Assembly (NCBI GenBank): GCA_963922205.1 | Contig: CAWUHX010000021.1 | Location: forward strand, 1,364,001 to 1,428,000 | DNA length: 64,000 nt | Reading direction: 5' to 3' | From: Romanomermis culicivorax | Lineage: Eukaryota > Nematoda > Enoplea > Mermithida > Mermithidae | Shown here: positions 22,901 to 37,900 of the stretch, one piece after another | Layout: every line of letters starts with the position of its first letter | Numbering within the stretch: the first letter of the stretch is position 1 | Notes under the pieces: model-generated | The model's input: only the letters and a program-made list of their open reading frames with translations | Databases searched by the model: none | Told to the model about the DNA's origin: nothing | Made by a program: the position numbers and the translations under genes

Positions 22901-25900
22901 GAGCTATTTAACTGAACATGCAAAAAAATGCCTCATTAACTTTGAGAAAAATGTGGATTCAGACCAATGCTGCGTAATGGCATCTGCTGATTGAAGAATC
23001 CAAATTTTTGGTTGATTGCCTGATTTTCGAATTTCAGCTGTACGTTTTCAGCCTGAATTTATGGGAAATGGTTCATTTCCAGTTGATTTTTTTGATTATC
23101 CATATGGTTGAAAACATCAGCACATTGACAAGCTCTGAATTTTAGACTATTGAACTTGGGATTTGCAATAAGAAAATCCGAATACTCGATATCATCTTCA
23201 ACAGGCAAGACTACTTTTGATGAAAATTGAATTAGCCCACAAAAACTCGAAATATCATATCTCGTCCTGAAATTACGTTGACGATGATTATTAGTCCGAT
23301 CGAAAGAACAAGTGTTGTTCGGAAAATGAAATTCCAAAACAGATTAGAAAAAAACCGCCATTAGCCAAAGGTTTATAATGAAACAATGTTTAAGGAATTG
23401 ATGGTTTCTATTTAGAGACTTCACGTCATACAAAGAAAAGGGTCTTTTATTCGTTCGACATAAATGAAAAATTTATTTTTTAGTACTTTTATACGTGATC
23501 TTTCCTATAAAAGTTCCATGAATCAAACAAGGATAGTAACTTATGAATTTTCACTCGAGAGCTAGCTATCATAAATGATAAGAGCATTATGACTCAAGTC
23601 ATCTCGTAGAAAATTTTTTTTCGATTTTCAACTAAAAACTAAAAGCCTAGGGAATTGGTAAACAAGGTAAACAATTGGTAAACATTTTACTTATCGTAAT
23701 TTGGCATTTTAAAATAGTTTTAACCACGTCACAATTCACAGTTAGAATTGAAGAACATAATTTTACCATTCAGCTGCGACCTCCTGACTTGTACCACGTA
23801 ACGTTTCCCGTCATTATAGTTATGTTTCGTGATTAATCTTGTTTTAGAATTGCCGCCCAAATTTATTTGCGTTTTGATACGTCCATCTTCCAACTCGATA
23901 GAAATAAAATCCTTCGTCGACTGAAGAATTACTTGTTTTTTAAGAGGAAAAACGGAGAAAATAATCTTCAAATTTACCGGATTCCCGCGGAAATATAATA
24001 AACCATTTTCGGAATAGCTTGCGAAAGTTATAATGACGTAAGTCGTTTGGCTATTGTAGCCGCCGGTTCTTGGGATTTGAGCGTAACCATCGGAAAACAT
24101 GTATCCAGTGATGGCAACTTCAGTTTGCATGCTAAAAAACAAGAGCAGAATAGATGAAAACGTAAAGAATAATAAAATCAACGGCCCTGCACTCGTGTAG
24201 AGTTCAGGCCCGTTGGCGTTTGAAATGACAGGGCAAAATTGAATTCTCTTCAGTTAAAAAAAAATCAACTGGCTACGATTGACTTGAAGATTGGCAGAAA
24301 ACGGATTGCAATGAATTATGTATCATTCATCGGATTTGTAAAAACTGGAGTTTCCATAATAAACATTGAAAATTGAACTCACGACGAATAAAATGGCGAA
24401 CAATGACCGACACTGTCAATGAAATTCCATAACGGTACGCTATGACCGTCAAATTTGATTTGTCCTATGTTGCCCGTAAATTTCGATGTTTGCAAGTCGG
24501 ATGAAATGCTTGCCGTATCTGCATTCAAACCCAGCGATACTTTGGTCAAGCCGGGAATAGAGTTAAAAATAGACGGTGAATCGGCCTCGGGCAAAATAGT
24601 CAGGGTTTCGTCCGGATCGGCAACGATTTGTGAATAATATTTGTATATTATAGCCTTATGGCTGGGATCTAATTTGTCAATTTCAGGAATGCCGACGGTC
24701 AGATTGGCAGCATTACCCTGCCTGAAAAAAAACATTTCTCAGATTCATTAGACGCCTTAGTTTATCCTTTCTTCTATTATTTTTTTCATTTCATACATTG
24801 AGTCAAATAAATTACGTATATGCGGATTTCGAAGATTCCGACTATACATTTCCTGTATCACCTTTATAATAAGATTTATTGCGAACTGAACGACATTTCT
24901 TACCTATCGATATAAATTTTGTACCACATGGGCTGTGACTTTTTTGCCGGAGTATCGATACGTTGCGGCAACGTTACTTTTCTATTTCCCGAGTTTCCTC
25001 CTCCGACATTCCACAAAAACATGAATCTTTGATTGACTAACTGTAGAGCAAGGTATTCCGCTGCTCGCTGTGATAAACATATGAAATACAATGATGAGAA
25101 CCGAAATGATAATGAATTTTAAAAAGGTGAACGTGACACATGTACACATTCGACTTTTTAAACCCAATATTCTGCCCGAATCTTACCGTTCTGGTTTGAT
25201 TAGTTTTCGAAATGAAGATTAAAGAATTATCTACGTTATCGGAGGGTATATAATCAATGTATAACGAATTCGCTGGCGATGGTACTGCTGGCGAAACGTA
25301 CGATCTATAGCACGTTTCAGGATGATTCGATTTAACGGAAGTTTTAACCTAGAAAATTGCGATTTTGTGTAACTTCAGACTGTACATTTCCCCCAGTTCC
25401 AAGAAAGTGAATTTAACAAAGTCAACTTTACGGTTGACGTTAGCGTTTAAGTATACTTTCTAAAGTCAACTTTATAGGTGCTTTTTAACCGACTTTGTAA
25501 GGTTGACTTTCGCACAACACCAAAAAATGCATTTTAGTGTGCATTTTAGGATTAAAAATGCGGACACTTCCCGACCTTTGCGCCAGGAATGATTAGAAGA
25601 GTCCTTGTTCTGTAAAAAGCGCGACCGTTAACATGTCTACTGTCACTTATCAATCAATGTTTGATAGTCTTCGTCAAGTAAGGCCACTTTTCAGCCGTGG
25701 GTTTCTGATGAAAATTGAGAAATTCAGTTTCAAGATGGTCTGAAAAATGTTTTAGAGTAAAGGTTTGAAAATATGTTATGCTATTTTCAAACTCATTTTA
25801 ACGGTCTCGAACTCCGTTTATGTGGTACCGCGTTCCGTAAATTGGAAAAAAAGAAATCGAGACCGTCTTCAAAACGAGTTTGACGCTAAAACATCTTCCA

Positions 25901-28900
25901 GAAATTTACTCATTACCGATGACTTTATCCTAATTATATATATAAACATTTTCAATCGTCCTGCAGTATGCAGCTATCAATCAAAGAAATATTGCAAATT
26001 TCAGTGAAATGCAAATCTATCTGGAAACACTACTCTTGTTCCTGACTATCAAAAACAAACAACGATTGTAGCTCATAAAACCAGACTTCCATTTTTATTT
26101 CGTTTAGTTTTCATTGATGGTAAAGCATTTTTATACTAAGCGAACATTTCAATAGACGATCACTAATGATTACTCAAACTGGCATTATTTACCAAAAGGA
26201 GTAATATGAACGAGTACTACCCAAGGCATACTGTAGGGTAAAATTTAAAGGTAATAAACTAGAATTGGTAGGCTACCTGAGTACTTAAATATGAACACCA
26301 GCTTGCTTGACTGAGGTACTACAGACTTTTTAGGCGGACCGTCTTTTCGGATCACACCGTATATAGTGACCTTGACACGATACTTTACATTAAAAAGCGA
26401 ATATAAGTCTTTTTACTTTCGAAGCTTTTTCCCGAGCTTCCTTGATCCTTTCTTTTAGCAAAGCTATACTACTGGCCATTGAATTGAGTTTTACGTCGAA
26501 ATCTGGACCTTTGTCTTCTAGTTTTTTAATGTCGTCGGAAGTTTTTTCGATTCCGGAGACAGTTTCTTTGACTGAAAAACTGGGTAGCGCTAGAAAATGT
26601 CTTGAATCTAGAAATGCAAGACACCACAAAATACAACGGAATGTATTTTTGTGTACGTTTCAAATCAGGTTACTAGAGTATCAAAAAAACTGTTGCATTA
26701 ATCGAAATAAGTGATTTTCGACAATTTCATACACGAAAATTGTAAGCGGTAAAAGAAGACCCACACGTTGAAACAAACGATTCTTGTGATTCCATAGATT
26801 ATATTCAGTAAACTAATCTTGCCAAAATTGCAAATCAAGTCATTAAATTTTGTAACAAAATATCTCATTATAAGCAAAATCATTGACTCTTGAGCAAAGA
26901 TTACAATGCAGTAGCCTCTACCCTAATAAGGAAAAAACTTAAAAACTAGTAAAAAAACAACGTTTTTCGTCTCACAAAACTGTTACTGAGTCATTCTTGA
27001 ACTAATTTGTAACACCACGGGAAGGCGGAAACCGCAAAAAGTATATTTATGCATATGGATACTAAATTGTAGAGTAGAGACACGAATTTATTGAAAAAAT
27101 AAATTTCGCTAATGGGCTTTTCCAGTGGCTGAATACTTGCAAAATCTAAATTTTTCTGACTGATCTACAAAATGCTAATCCAATTGAAGAATAAACACAG
27201 AACCTTGGATGAATCTCTAAAAGCCGAGAAAAATTATAGTCATACCTTGTTGCGATAATCCTGCAATCGACCTTCCATCCAAGGCATTCAAAGATTTCGC
27301 CGATTTGTCCAATTCGTTCAATTTATCTTGTAGAATCTTATTCTGTTTGTTCAATTCTTCAATTTCTTGTCTAGCGTCTTTGGCTATTTTAGAACGATCG
27401 TCAACTTTTCCTGAAATTCCTAGAAAAACAGAATATACAATTATTTGGACTGGATAGAATGAGACAACCGCACAAATATCGCACATTTTAACTTACTATC
27501 AAATTTGTCGAATTGCGTCATATCAGACAATGTTTGGCGAGTTTTCAAATTTGTGTCTTGAACTTTCTGAAGTCTCGATTTGAGAGATGCCGCCTGATCT
27601 TCTAATCCTAAGAATATCAGCTTGGAAAATAAAGAAATAAACTAATGGTCATGTGGTAAAGTGTTTGAACCTGAAAATTGAAATAATTGAGTTAATTTCA
27701 CTACTAGTATGCCGTACTCGAAATGCATGCATATATTATGAAGCTCATAACAATCCCATTGCTCACTTTTGGCTTCATTTTCTAAATATTGACTTGAGCT
27801 CAACAAAGCCTCTATCTCATTGAACAAAGTTTTCGACTTTTGGGAAAGCTTGACGCCGATATTTATCTGAACATGCAACATTTCTAGAGAAATCACAGAG
27901 CATAGTCTTTCTCCGAATATTCACTTGATCGAAACTGTTCTTTGCAGCATTAATAGCTTGGCTTGCGGCAGTGGAAGCTTCTTCTACAGCGCTCTGTATG
28001 CTACTGTATGACGAGGATGCGTTCAAAGGCAATGTCGCCTTATCCTGTACCGGAGAAAATAAGCTGAAATAGTAAAAAACGATGACAAATTTACATAGCA
28101 TGTTATTCAAACTTTCTGCCTCAAAATCCTGCGAAACGGTTCAAAAATAGTTTTTTAGTCTAAAACCCGTAAATTTGTATTGATGGCGCAATACGCCGAA
28201 AAATTTGAATTTTTGTTCGAAAATAACTATTTTCCAGCGAAAAATGGGCATTTTCAACCAAAAGAATGCGGTCCCATATTTTTGCCGTAAAATTGCCATT
28301 AATTGACTAATCTCAAGGGTGCCGTCAACGATTTATAGGGAGAGAGATTCCTATGGCACTTCCCCCAATCATATGCAATGCATATAATTGGGGGGAGAGC
28401 CCGGGGATTATCCCCGGGCAGGGATTAACTGTCGGTCAATTTTGACCAACCAGTCTTCAGCTGTACAATCAGTGGTTGCATACATGCACACGGTCAGGGG
28501 TCTCAGGGTATACAAAGTGACCGAAATTGGTCCTTCAGTAATTTTTTACAGAAATTCGGCATGTTGTAATTTTTTGACTTTAGAATGAAATTTTATTGCC
28601 TTTTGTATAAATAATTACTCAACAAAGTTGTTTGCTGACATTAATCATAAACTGTGTTATAAATTGACCTTTTTTGTAATCTAATCTTTTCAAAATGTTT
28701 GTTGCATTTTACTTGCCAAAGTTTTACCCTATAGTAAACTTCCGCCAAATTTTTCAGGGTGGGGTAAATCAGGCTTTTTTTGATTTGAAAAGCAGGAGCC
28801 AAATGGCTTCTAGACCTAAATTTTTGGCGACCAAATTGAAATTTTGGGAGCCAAAAATTTTTAGTTGAAGAATAGGAACATACTGTAGAACGTACTATAT

Positions 28901-31900
28901 AATTAGATTATACAGATATTCAATCAGTCGATACGAGTTGAAGAAAATTACTGTTCAAATTTGATTTCCAACCAGCGTTTTCAGTTACAGGCTTCTTTCT
29001 ACATGTACAAAGATCGACCGAGAAATCTTTGTGCAAAGAAAAGCTTTTATGCAGGGAACACACTATTTCGTTTATTTTTGCACAAACCTTCTTTCAAGAT
29101 AGCATTTGAGTCCATTTCCTTCTGACTCAAAAGAATAGGGTTTTGAAAATGCAGCTTCTGTTCTTATTGTTCTGTTGTCTCCTATATCTTTTGGGCGCTA
29201 CGCAATGAAATTTTTTTTAGATTTTGACTTTCTAAAATGCTGGAAAATTAATTTAGTGATGACTTATTCGATAAACATAAACATGTTTCGAAAACATTTT
29301 ACAAACTAAAAAATATGTTCATACTTTAAGTTTGACAAATTCAAATTAAACTTAGAGTTTATGAAAATCACCTCCATTATGATCATGAATTCAAACTTGG
29401 CTCCATATTTAAAATAATAGTGACAAAAATAAAAAACTTGAGATTTTGATCTCTTAAATGAACGAAAATTAATCTTTTCCATGTCGAACCCCCCCATATT
29501 TTTTCCCTTTGTTGAGAATTTTTTCCCCAGCAAGTTTGATTTGTAGAAAAACAGTGGATAGACTAATTTGAAAAATTATATAATGAGATCCGGCGCGAAG
29601 CGCCGGAAAATTTTCGAAGTTTTATGATTTTAGAGCCTGTAAAACACTTACTTTAAATCTAAAATTGAATTAAAATAACTACAATTCACTATGATATAAA
29701 TGAATAAGTCAAAATTTTAGGAGCCATTTCCAAACTTTTAGGGGCTCAGGCCCCTAAAATGACTAAAAAAGCCTGGGGTAAATCCATACCCTGTCCATAC
29801 CCTGTGTGCATGTATGAGTAGTTTCTTTGCAACATTTCTTTGCTCCATTATTGACAAATCGATATTCACACTGAACATTAAATGTGTCAGTCAGTAGAAA
29901 TAACTGAACGTCATAATGGTATCGTAAATAAACTGTACTTTTAAAAAAATTAGGAAAAAAATTTGCTAGCCAACGATTTTGGGATTTATCCCCGGTCTGG
30001 AACTGGTACCATGCACATGTATGATATGCATGATTAATTACGATTTTCGTTCGCTTTCGATTAATTTTGCTGCAAATAACGAATGTTTTTTCCTGCCAAT
30101 TTTAATTGAAAACTTATACGCAAGAACTATAGTGCAGGGAAACTTTGTCTTCAGAAGACGATTCTGACTTCACCTTTCAGAAAATACAAATATTGGAGTC
30201 AATTACCAAGGCATTATGAAATAAAAAAACGGCGTTGTTTTATCAAATTATAACACAGTGAGTATTCTTAAGAAACATTGTAAGAAATTACAAAAAAATG
30301 TATATCTTTTTATGTCATGCGAGGGTGTCAAAACAAGTCGCGTATTAATCGACTAATGCATATCTTTAATGAAGGATGGCATATCCGTTAATTTTTTTGT
30401 TATTATGAACCGAAAAAAGTGTTAATGACGCACATGAAATATCATTTGCCACCTTAATTTTTGTGTCGGCAATAATCTTTCATATAGAACGAGTTTGAAA
30501 AATGATCAATACTTGAATACACGTGACTGTGATGATTTACTTCTGCAACTGATCTGCATTGGCCACTAAATCGTCGGCGTGTCGACGAGCAGGTAAAAAG
30601 TATTCTCGTTCGTATTCCGGGGAAAGATGCTCATACTGTGTGATTTTTGATTCACAAAGATCAGTGACATTTTTCAAATGATCGATCAATGGGTCAGCCA
30701 TATCCTACACGAAACGAAAAAATGAATTAACAAAATATAAAAGGACGAGCGAATGAGGAGGAAATATTAATGGTAAATATATAGAATTATGATGAGCTAA
30801 AATAAAGATAGTGCATCTCATTTTGAATATCACTAAAGTTTATTGATTTCAATACTTATATTATCCCTCCGAATAATCTTTCTCCTTCCTAGTTTTCTAT
30901 TTTCGATTTTTATTTAGTTTATTGACAGTAGAATTCAGATAAACATTGAAATGACATGAGTTCCTTGTAAACGAGATCAAAGACTTTTCAGAAACCTGGA
31001 ATCGATGATCATTTGATGAGATCTGCAATTGGCCCGAAACTTAATCAGGTGAATACGTCGAATTGAGCTAAAATACGCAAGTGACATTCCAAAACAGCCT
31101 TGCTTATTTATTCTTGAAGATGGAATTACCGCATAGTAGCTGTGTGCATCTAGATTCGCCGTCGTCGCCAAATCTAAGACTACGGAGGAATTTTTCGTCA
31201 TCTCTTTAATGTATCCGCTTCTTGAGTTGATTTCGTTAGTTAAACGCTAAAAATTATCACCAAGCATAAAATTTTTTCACTGAAATGTTTTGTCAACGAG
31301 ATTCACTTCAAATTCTTGCAACATTTTTTGCGTGACTTTCAATATAGATTCAGCGCTACTTATATTGCGCCAAACCTCTTGGAAGACGATGTTGCGTAAA
31401 TCGTCCACCAGATCGTGTAACGTATTTAATTTACTCGAAACGTGTTCTGTAGTTGTGTCGTTGAAAATTTTCATTTTCACATCTTGCAAAAGTTTCTCGG
31501 CATCACTAAATAGAAAAAAGCGAAAAGTAACACGGAAAAACTCGACGTTATCAACAAGCCGAGACAATGTTTGCGTCATATGTACATGTAACATTTTATT
31601 GAAGGCTGTTCCTAGAACAACGATTTTTAATAAATAGTGACAGTTATCCGATTCGGATGAATTGTATGAAAAAATATTCTATGAATTTAGTATTAAAAAA
31701 TTTCAGATTCAAAAGCACGAGCATATTCGGTAAATTTATTTAGTTTTTTCATGGCTTAAATTTGAAAATCCAAAACCGACACTTTAGATATCAAACCAAA
31801 ATCTCTTACTGAAATTTCTAAAATAACTTACGAACAAATCGAGTTTTATGAGGATAATATCTAATATTTTAAAGACATTATACTTGAGAGCCTTTTCCGC

Positions 31901-34900
31901 GAGACTTTTGTGCCTTTCGACGCCTTCTTTGATGGTATTGATTTCTTCAAAATGATTCGTCGCTTGAGACAGTAAACGTTCTGCTTCGGCCGTCGCAATA
32001 TTGCTATTTGTATTACCGGATTCTTTGTAACGCGACAAAAAATTTTTGGTTTCTACAACAGATAAATAGAACATTTGCTGGAAAAGTGTCCCTCAAATGA
32101 CTTTCATCTGAATGAGTGATCAAGTTAAAACTTCCATCTGTACCGCACTAGTGATCAGTTTAATTTAAAAATGAAGATACACAAAATATTGTTCGCCATG
32201 AGAGCAACCAAGTATGCTGAAAAAGATAGTACAGAATCAACGAATGGAAGCATAGGACCATCAAAAAGGTGAAAGTTCATGCGCCACTCGAGTCCTGTCA
32301 CTCAGGTTTTCCGAAACATAAGTCATGCGACTAATACCTTGACGTTTTAAAATTTTTAAAGTATATCTACATTATATTATGCTGTATATCCTCATTTCGA
32401 TGCAGACCGAGTGGCAACAGTATGATTTGCAAAATCCTAAGACTAGGGTTTGACGCATTACCCTCTACAATGCATTACGTGGTACTTCATATCACTAAAA
32501 ATTTACCGATGAAATTCGGTCTCATGCACACTTACAAAATATCTAGATTTTGAGCCCAAAAGTTTTTGAGATTCCAGTCGTTGCCTATTTTTACGTTTTT
32601 CCACATATGCAGAAGCCCTGTTGATTCTAAGGCCGGGTTTCTATACTTATATTGCTCCTTTCAGAGTAACCTAAATTTTTGGTACAGTGGTCATTGCTGT
32701 AGGATCATAATTAATTTTTCTCAAATGATGGTACGCCCATACATACGTGCTTGTAATGTTCTCGACTGATTTGGGAACTTTTTGGTGATTTCCGAAAATC
32801 ATACACTACCCAGAGGCAATAAAAACTTATAAAAGTTTTTCCTTACCTGTAATTTTCAACCACATATTTTCTGCTTCTTTCTTGAAATGTTCAGACTTAT
32901 TATGTAAGTCAGAAACGGATTTATTTACGTCCAACGCAAAATTGTATCGATACTGAGCTAGAAATTTCGTCGTTTGCGTATCGTTTCGACGTTTTTTCGT
33001 CACACCAATTTTGATCGAGAATTCATTAGATGATGTTTCGTTATCATTCATGAATAACCTGGCGAAATTTGCGTCCAAAACCTTGGATAAATTTTTAATT
33101 TGCGACAAACGACCCCATGGGGCGGGTACCAGACCGGTGAAATTGTGCGATAGGAGAAATGACTCAACGCGGTCGGCTTTGATCATGAGCTCACGGGTGC
33201 AGCCCAAATCGCAAGCTAAAAAATTCAAGTTTCTAAAATAATTCAAGATCTGCTTCGCTTTCGTGTATCAATAATGATTTTCGTTCTGACAACAAAGAAT
33301 GAGAGATTCGATTTACTATTCGACTGCGGTCAAAATTTTGAACGAAGTACAACATTGCAGTTAGATACATATGTATATGTATAAACTTCAGACATGAAAA
33401 GTGGACAACACTTTCGATCATAACACTCAAAAATTTTCTAGCTATGGGTGTAAAAATACGTGATCTAAAATAGAATTATACTATCTAATTAACAGAGGTG
33501 CAACGGTCAACCTGAGCAGTTATTTGATGGCTAGAATTCTTGAACCGGAATTGGTAATGAAAAAATTCTAGAATCAATACCGGAATCGATATTTCGAAAA
33601 AGGAACTGTTGCACTTCTGCAAAATGAATAATGCTAGCAAATTGAATAGATTTTTAATCCACTCATTCAATAAATAACTTACACCGGCAATCCGAACCAA
33701 TCAAGGCATAACGAGGCCGACATTCAGAACAATCACGACCGGTTACTCCAGCTCCACAATGACATTGTCCAGTCATGGAGTCACAATCGTCCGAGACAGA
33801 GCCAAATTTATTGCAAGCGCAAGGCTGGCAGGGTTTGCCGTCCCGTAACGGGTCACCGAAGTACCCAACGACACATCTGGAGAAATAACAATCAGCGTGA
33901 AAATAATCCATCAAAATTATGTTCAATAACAATAAGGAAATAATGTTTTTCAAACTTTTGTCGATATTTGATGAAAATTCTGAAATTTAACATGCGTCAG
34001 AAAAACCTTTTGATCACTCCTAATTTTTTTGGGAAGTTAAAGTCTGATAGCAACTGATCACTTATTTGTCACATGCAAAAAAAGACTGCGCAGAAATGAG
34101 ACCATGTAAACTCTTGTCGAGAATAAAATTTAGAAGACCGAACTTGACAACTTTTCGCTAGACCCCAGACAGTATAATTTGAATGAAAATCTTTCAATAC
34201 TACTTTTCGCAGCGAATTCCAGCGTGGCCTCTCCGACATTGATCGCAAACGTATCCGTAATCGTTATGCGTTGTCGCGTAGCAAGATTTACTGTAGCTAT
34301 GCTCTAAACTGGGGCAAGCGCATTTTTGACAATCGAATTCCGAACCCTTTCTGGCGTTACCGTAGAATCCGGGAGCGCAATTTTCACAAAAGTCGCCGGT
34401 AGTATTATGTTGGCATTCCTATGCAAGAGGCTGCAGTTTTCGAACATTACATTCAAGAAAAGTATTTTAGTAAAAATCAGTGGAATATTTCAAAATTTTT
34501 CCTATTATATTATTAAATATTTTCCTCTTTTTCTTAGATTTCAACTAACTTGAATAATAAAAAATTTTCCGCCTTTCCAACAAGCAACTGGCCCTTACCA
34601 TACATCTGCAAGTTTCTTTATCGCAAACATTCGAATGAGAATGGCAACTGCAAGGAACCGATGTACCCACAAGATCAAGGTTATTTTCGCTATCCAAATA
34701 TTTCTGCTTTTTCTTGCGGCAATATCCATCAGCAGGATGCTGAAACGAACAACATAAACAGATTTGATCATTATAAAATACTCAGAAACGCTCACCTGAC
34801 AAGAAGGTCCAGAATGTGGAGCCGGACAGTCGCAATGTTCGACGCCGATTGCCGGATTGCTCAGTGCCAGCGAACTATTCTGTGCTATTCCAATATCCAT

Positions 34901-37900
34901 GCTGACATCAGATAAGCTACGGGAAAAAAGGCCTAATATGAATTGTAATTATAATTCCAAAATTTGACGAATCGGTCGAAAAAGCTTGGATCCCTGTATC
35001 TATAAATCAGTTAGTTCAAGTACTTTAAAAAGTGTCAAAGTTCAACAAAATGTGGTATTTTTAGATAATAATCTGATATTTGGTCAGTAAAAAAAATGTT
35101 AAGCTAAAATTTGGATTCAATAAGAAATTTTCGACAAATGAATCTCAATACGAACACTATTTTGAAAAATTATATTTAACGTTATATTATAGTCAAGACT
35201 TTAGACAAGTTAATAACAAATTAATTTCATTATTATAAGAACAAAAATCATTTTCAAGGTTTAGTCATAGTTTTAGAAACCTTAAAATAGTTTAGTTTAT
35301 GTTGCAAGTCTGAACAAATTATTACACATATGCAACAACTATCACCTGGCCTCCGTCACATGGTCCACAAATGTCGCTCTTATAAAAATTGCTTGAACGT
35401 TTTGAAGAGCGATCATTAAAGTTTGTCTATCGACTTGCTTTTTCGGATTCAGTTGATTTTTCCATAAGTCCTAACGAATAATAAAAAACCCTTTCATTAA
35501 AAACAAACTTTTATTCTTCACTCGAGTGACATAACCTCTCGAAATTTAACAATATACAAACCATCTTCCGAACTTTCGCTAACCGATACATAATGTTCCA
35601 GGACAATTCGATAATTTCCGACCAATACAATCAAGGGAAATATTCCGAAATGTCGATCATCCAGTTTCACCGGAGCATTCAAATAATTACCACCTTGATT
35701 GTTGACCCGCAAACGTAAGTATCCATTGTAAGACGTAATCTACGAAGTGCGAAATTTTTACGGACATTACAAATGATAGATAACATAGAACCCGATAGGT
35801 AGACATTTTATGCAGATTTGTTACTAAACACTGTAGTGATAAACTTCGATATTTTTGACGCGATCAGATTGTCTCAGCTGATCCTTGAATTACTTATTGA
35901 GTTGTAAGAAATTCGCTGTCACTCCTTTCACTTTTTGTTGGAACTGGTTGGCAGACGGAACATTTTTAAACATCGATGAAGACAGGCCTCTAAGCAGGGG
36001 GGTTGGAGGGCCATGCCCTCAAATGTTTCGAGTGTTAAAAAAAGCAGAGTTGACCGTTGGTTTTTTCTTCGAGAAAAAGTCAAGTCAGAAATGTCAACTT
36101 TACAGAAAATTGAGTGGAAATTAATGTGTGACCCCCCGAAAAATTCCTGGCTACAGGCATGGCTGAAGGTGTCACCTTATCGCCCAAAAATTGCGACGGC
36201 AATGACCAATATAAAGGACCGTCTTGCTGTCGGTAAACGTTCAACGTCAAAGGCTCCAATGGTAAAACGTTAAAACCGTGGCGTTTTTCGCTCCGGAACC
36301 ACGGACGATCGAAAAATGCAAGGCGTTTTTCGGTGGAAGTTATCTAAACAACAGCGAAACATCCTTTTGAAAACTGAAGTGTGAAATCGACTGATTATTC
36401 GATGGAACAAAGAATGAATGAATTCTTCTTGAGTGACTTTTTATGCAACTCTAAAATTGATAAAAATGACATGCTAAGTGATGGATTCGGAACATTTCAG
36501 ACAAAAAGTCGAGGAATATTCTATTTAATTTTGAAAATCAATAGATTTTTTAATGCATTAAAAAACAACCATTGTGAAGGATTACTGTAGCGCACACACT
36601 AACAACTTTACATCGAACTTAATTTCAAAAATTGATGTTTAGAACAACTGATAAGGCAGACACATACATATAATAGGGGGATGAAGAAACTCTCAAACAA
36701 ATTTTTGTTCCCCGTCCGAATCACCACCCTCCCTCCCATTAAGTGTTTTTTAAACGAAACAAACATTTTTGACTCTATAAAAAGCAACAAGTGATTTTGT
36801 CGACATTTCTAGGATAGAAAACGCTTCTCCAGGCTCTAAAATCAGAAAACATCAAAAAAATTTCCGGCACGATTTTATAATTCTTCGGATTTGTCCATCC
36901 ACTGTTTCCAAAATCGTGTCTTTTGGGGAAAAAATTTTCAGAAAACGGAAAAATGTTGTGTGTCTGACTGAAAAAAGTGAATTTTGGTGCATTTCAGAGT
37001 ATCAAAATCTAAATTTTTCCAAATTTTTTAAGTATATACTTTTAAACATGCAGCTGAGTTTGAATTCAGAAGTATCATGGAAGTTATTTTCAAAAATATG
37101 AAAGAATATTTTTTAAACTAGTAAAATGATAGGAAATATTTTTGAACAGAAAATTTGAGTCTTCTGTTTCTTGAGTAAGTTATCGGGAAATCGATTTTCC
37201 AACATTTTAGAATTTAAGAACCTTAAAATGTGAAGCTATTCTTTTCAATACCGTGTAATTTTGTGCCATATATGAAGGATATGAACTAAGTGCTATCAAG
37301 AAGGCTCATGCGAAAATATGCGCAAAATCGTGGTTTTTAGTGTACAAAATAAAGTTTCTTCGTACGAAGACTTTCTGGCCTACCTTTGTAGATCTGCGTA
37401 GAGGTTTGTTCAAAAAACCCTAGTCCTATCAGATGGATTAAAAGCTGAAAAAATACCCAATATAGGTAATTCCCAATTCATGGGACACCTAACCCCTTAT
37501 GAAACTGAAAACTCTTCCGCCCAACCTGGCTGAGCTGTTACTATATAGGCAGACTCGGGCAATGTGCAGATGTTTTTGCTAAAGCGTCAATTTCAGAATG
37601 CAAAAAATTTTAACGTTTAAAGTTGATCGAGGTAGTTTTTCAGGCAAGTTCACTGAAAAATTCAGCTAAGACGCTAAGGATAGGTAACAAATTGGAAAAC
37701 CAGTGCTTATTGATTGTATACTCTACGTAGTTGAGAATACTTCCGGATAGTGGGTTGGAGCTTAGATCTCATACCAATCAACAAATTGAAAAGCATGGAA
37801 AAAACCGAGGAAAGAATTCATAAAACGATCAACGAAATAAATTTTTTTAACTGACCTGCCGCCAAACATAGGAAGATTGTATGCAAAATGGAGTCAAACC

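Noticed and set aside
23059-23337. 92-codon minus-strand frame between two LG2 exons
   Set aside because: The flanking exons (23,767-23,920 and 22,725-22,851) already join in phase to complete LG2, and the frame does not match LG sequence.
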